DNA of 6,621 nucleotides from an uncultured bacterium (GTDB lineage Bacteria > Bacteroidota > Bacteroidia > Chitinophagales > Chitinophagaceae), in the NCBI GenBank assembly GCA_903957405.1, contig CAJBPC010000252.1, forward strand, positions 1-6,621, in the 5' to 3' direction. Every line of letters begins with the position of its first letter. The stretch's first letter is position 1. Shown here in pieces: positions 6,606-6,621 of the stretch. Made by a program: the position numbers and the translations under genes. The notes under the pieces were generated by a model. It was not told the origin of the DNA. It saw only the letters and a program-made list of their open reading frames with translations, and did no database searches.

Positions 6606-6621
6606 ATGGAAGCCACCTCAC
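6606..6621 (+). other. Possible first codons of the next gene, cut by the window edge
   Basis: An ATG at 6606-6608, 34 bases after the porG-like stop, opens a frame reading M-E-A-T-S to the window end, with AGACAGG just before it. Sixteen bases cannot establish a gene. It is listed because in several Bacteroidota the gene after porG is uppS (isoprenyl transferase), followed by bamA and skp/ompH genes. Confidence 0.2.

Overview
The window looks like a chromosomal segment from a member of the Bacteroidota, most likely the Chitinophagia/Chitinophagaceae. Three features point there: a protein ending in a type IX secretion (T9SS) type A sorting domain, an outer-membrane protein of the DUF6089/PorG type (a T9SS component), and start regions that lack Shine-Dalgarno sequences but carry matches to the Bacteroidota promoter pattern (TTTG, a spacer of about 19, then TAnnTTTG). 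Base composition looks close to 50% GC. The family assignment is inference. No rRNA, tRNA, CRISPR array, insertion sequence or prophage gene was found.

Layout. (1) Bases 2-1732, + strand: the C-terminal part of a large secreted adhesin-like protein (GEVED end, CARDB-like domain, an Ig-like domain with a large insert, a second Ig-like domain, T9SS sorting domain). Its N-terminus lies left of the window. (2) A 17-bp hairpin with A and T tracts at 1746-1786 sits between converging genes and should terminate transcription from both sides. (3) Minus strand: a stand-alone receiver-domain protein (1800-2234) and, upstream of it, a membrane glycosyltransferase of the GT2/cellulose-synthase-like type (2435-3619). 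They are separated by 200 bases containing a weak terminator-like hairpin. (4) A 94-base divergent intergenic region with candidate promoters for the glycosyltransferase and for rarA. (5) Plus strand: rarA (3714-4973), elaA (5008-5466) and, after a 115-base gap, a porG-like gene (5582-6571). The last 50 bases hold at most the first codons of another gene.

How the genes relate. The first protein would be a client of the T9SS and the last a probable part of that machinery. They share a window, but nothing shows they are co-regulated. rarA and elaA are 34 bases apart and could be co-transcribed; they have unrelated housekeeping roles (replication-fork maintenance and small-molecule acetylation). 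The receiver protein and glycosyltransferase may form a small surface-polysaccharide module, but the link rests only on shared strand and proximity.

Most of the window is ordinary. The points most worth a second look are a run of eight G in the glycosyltransferase coding strand where a one-base slip in either direction gives an early stop, a receiver domain with a degenerate acidic pocket, an Ig-like domain split by a ~177-residue insert, and a candidate leaderless promoter for rarA. I see no clearly new multi-gene system.
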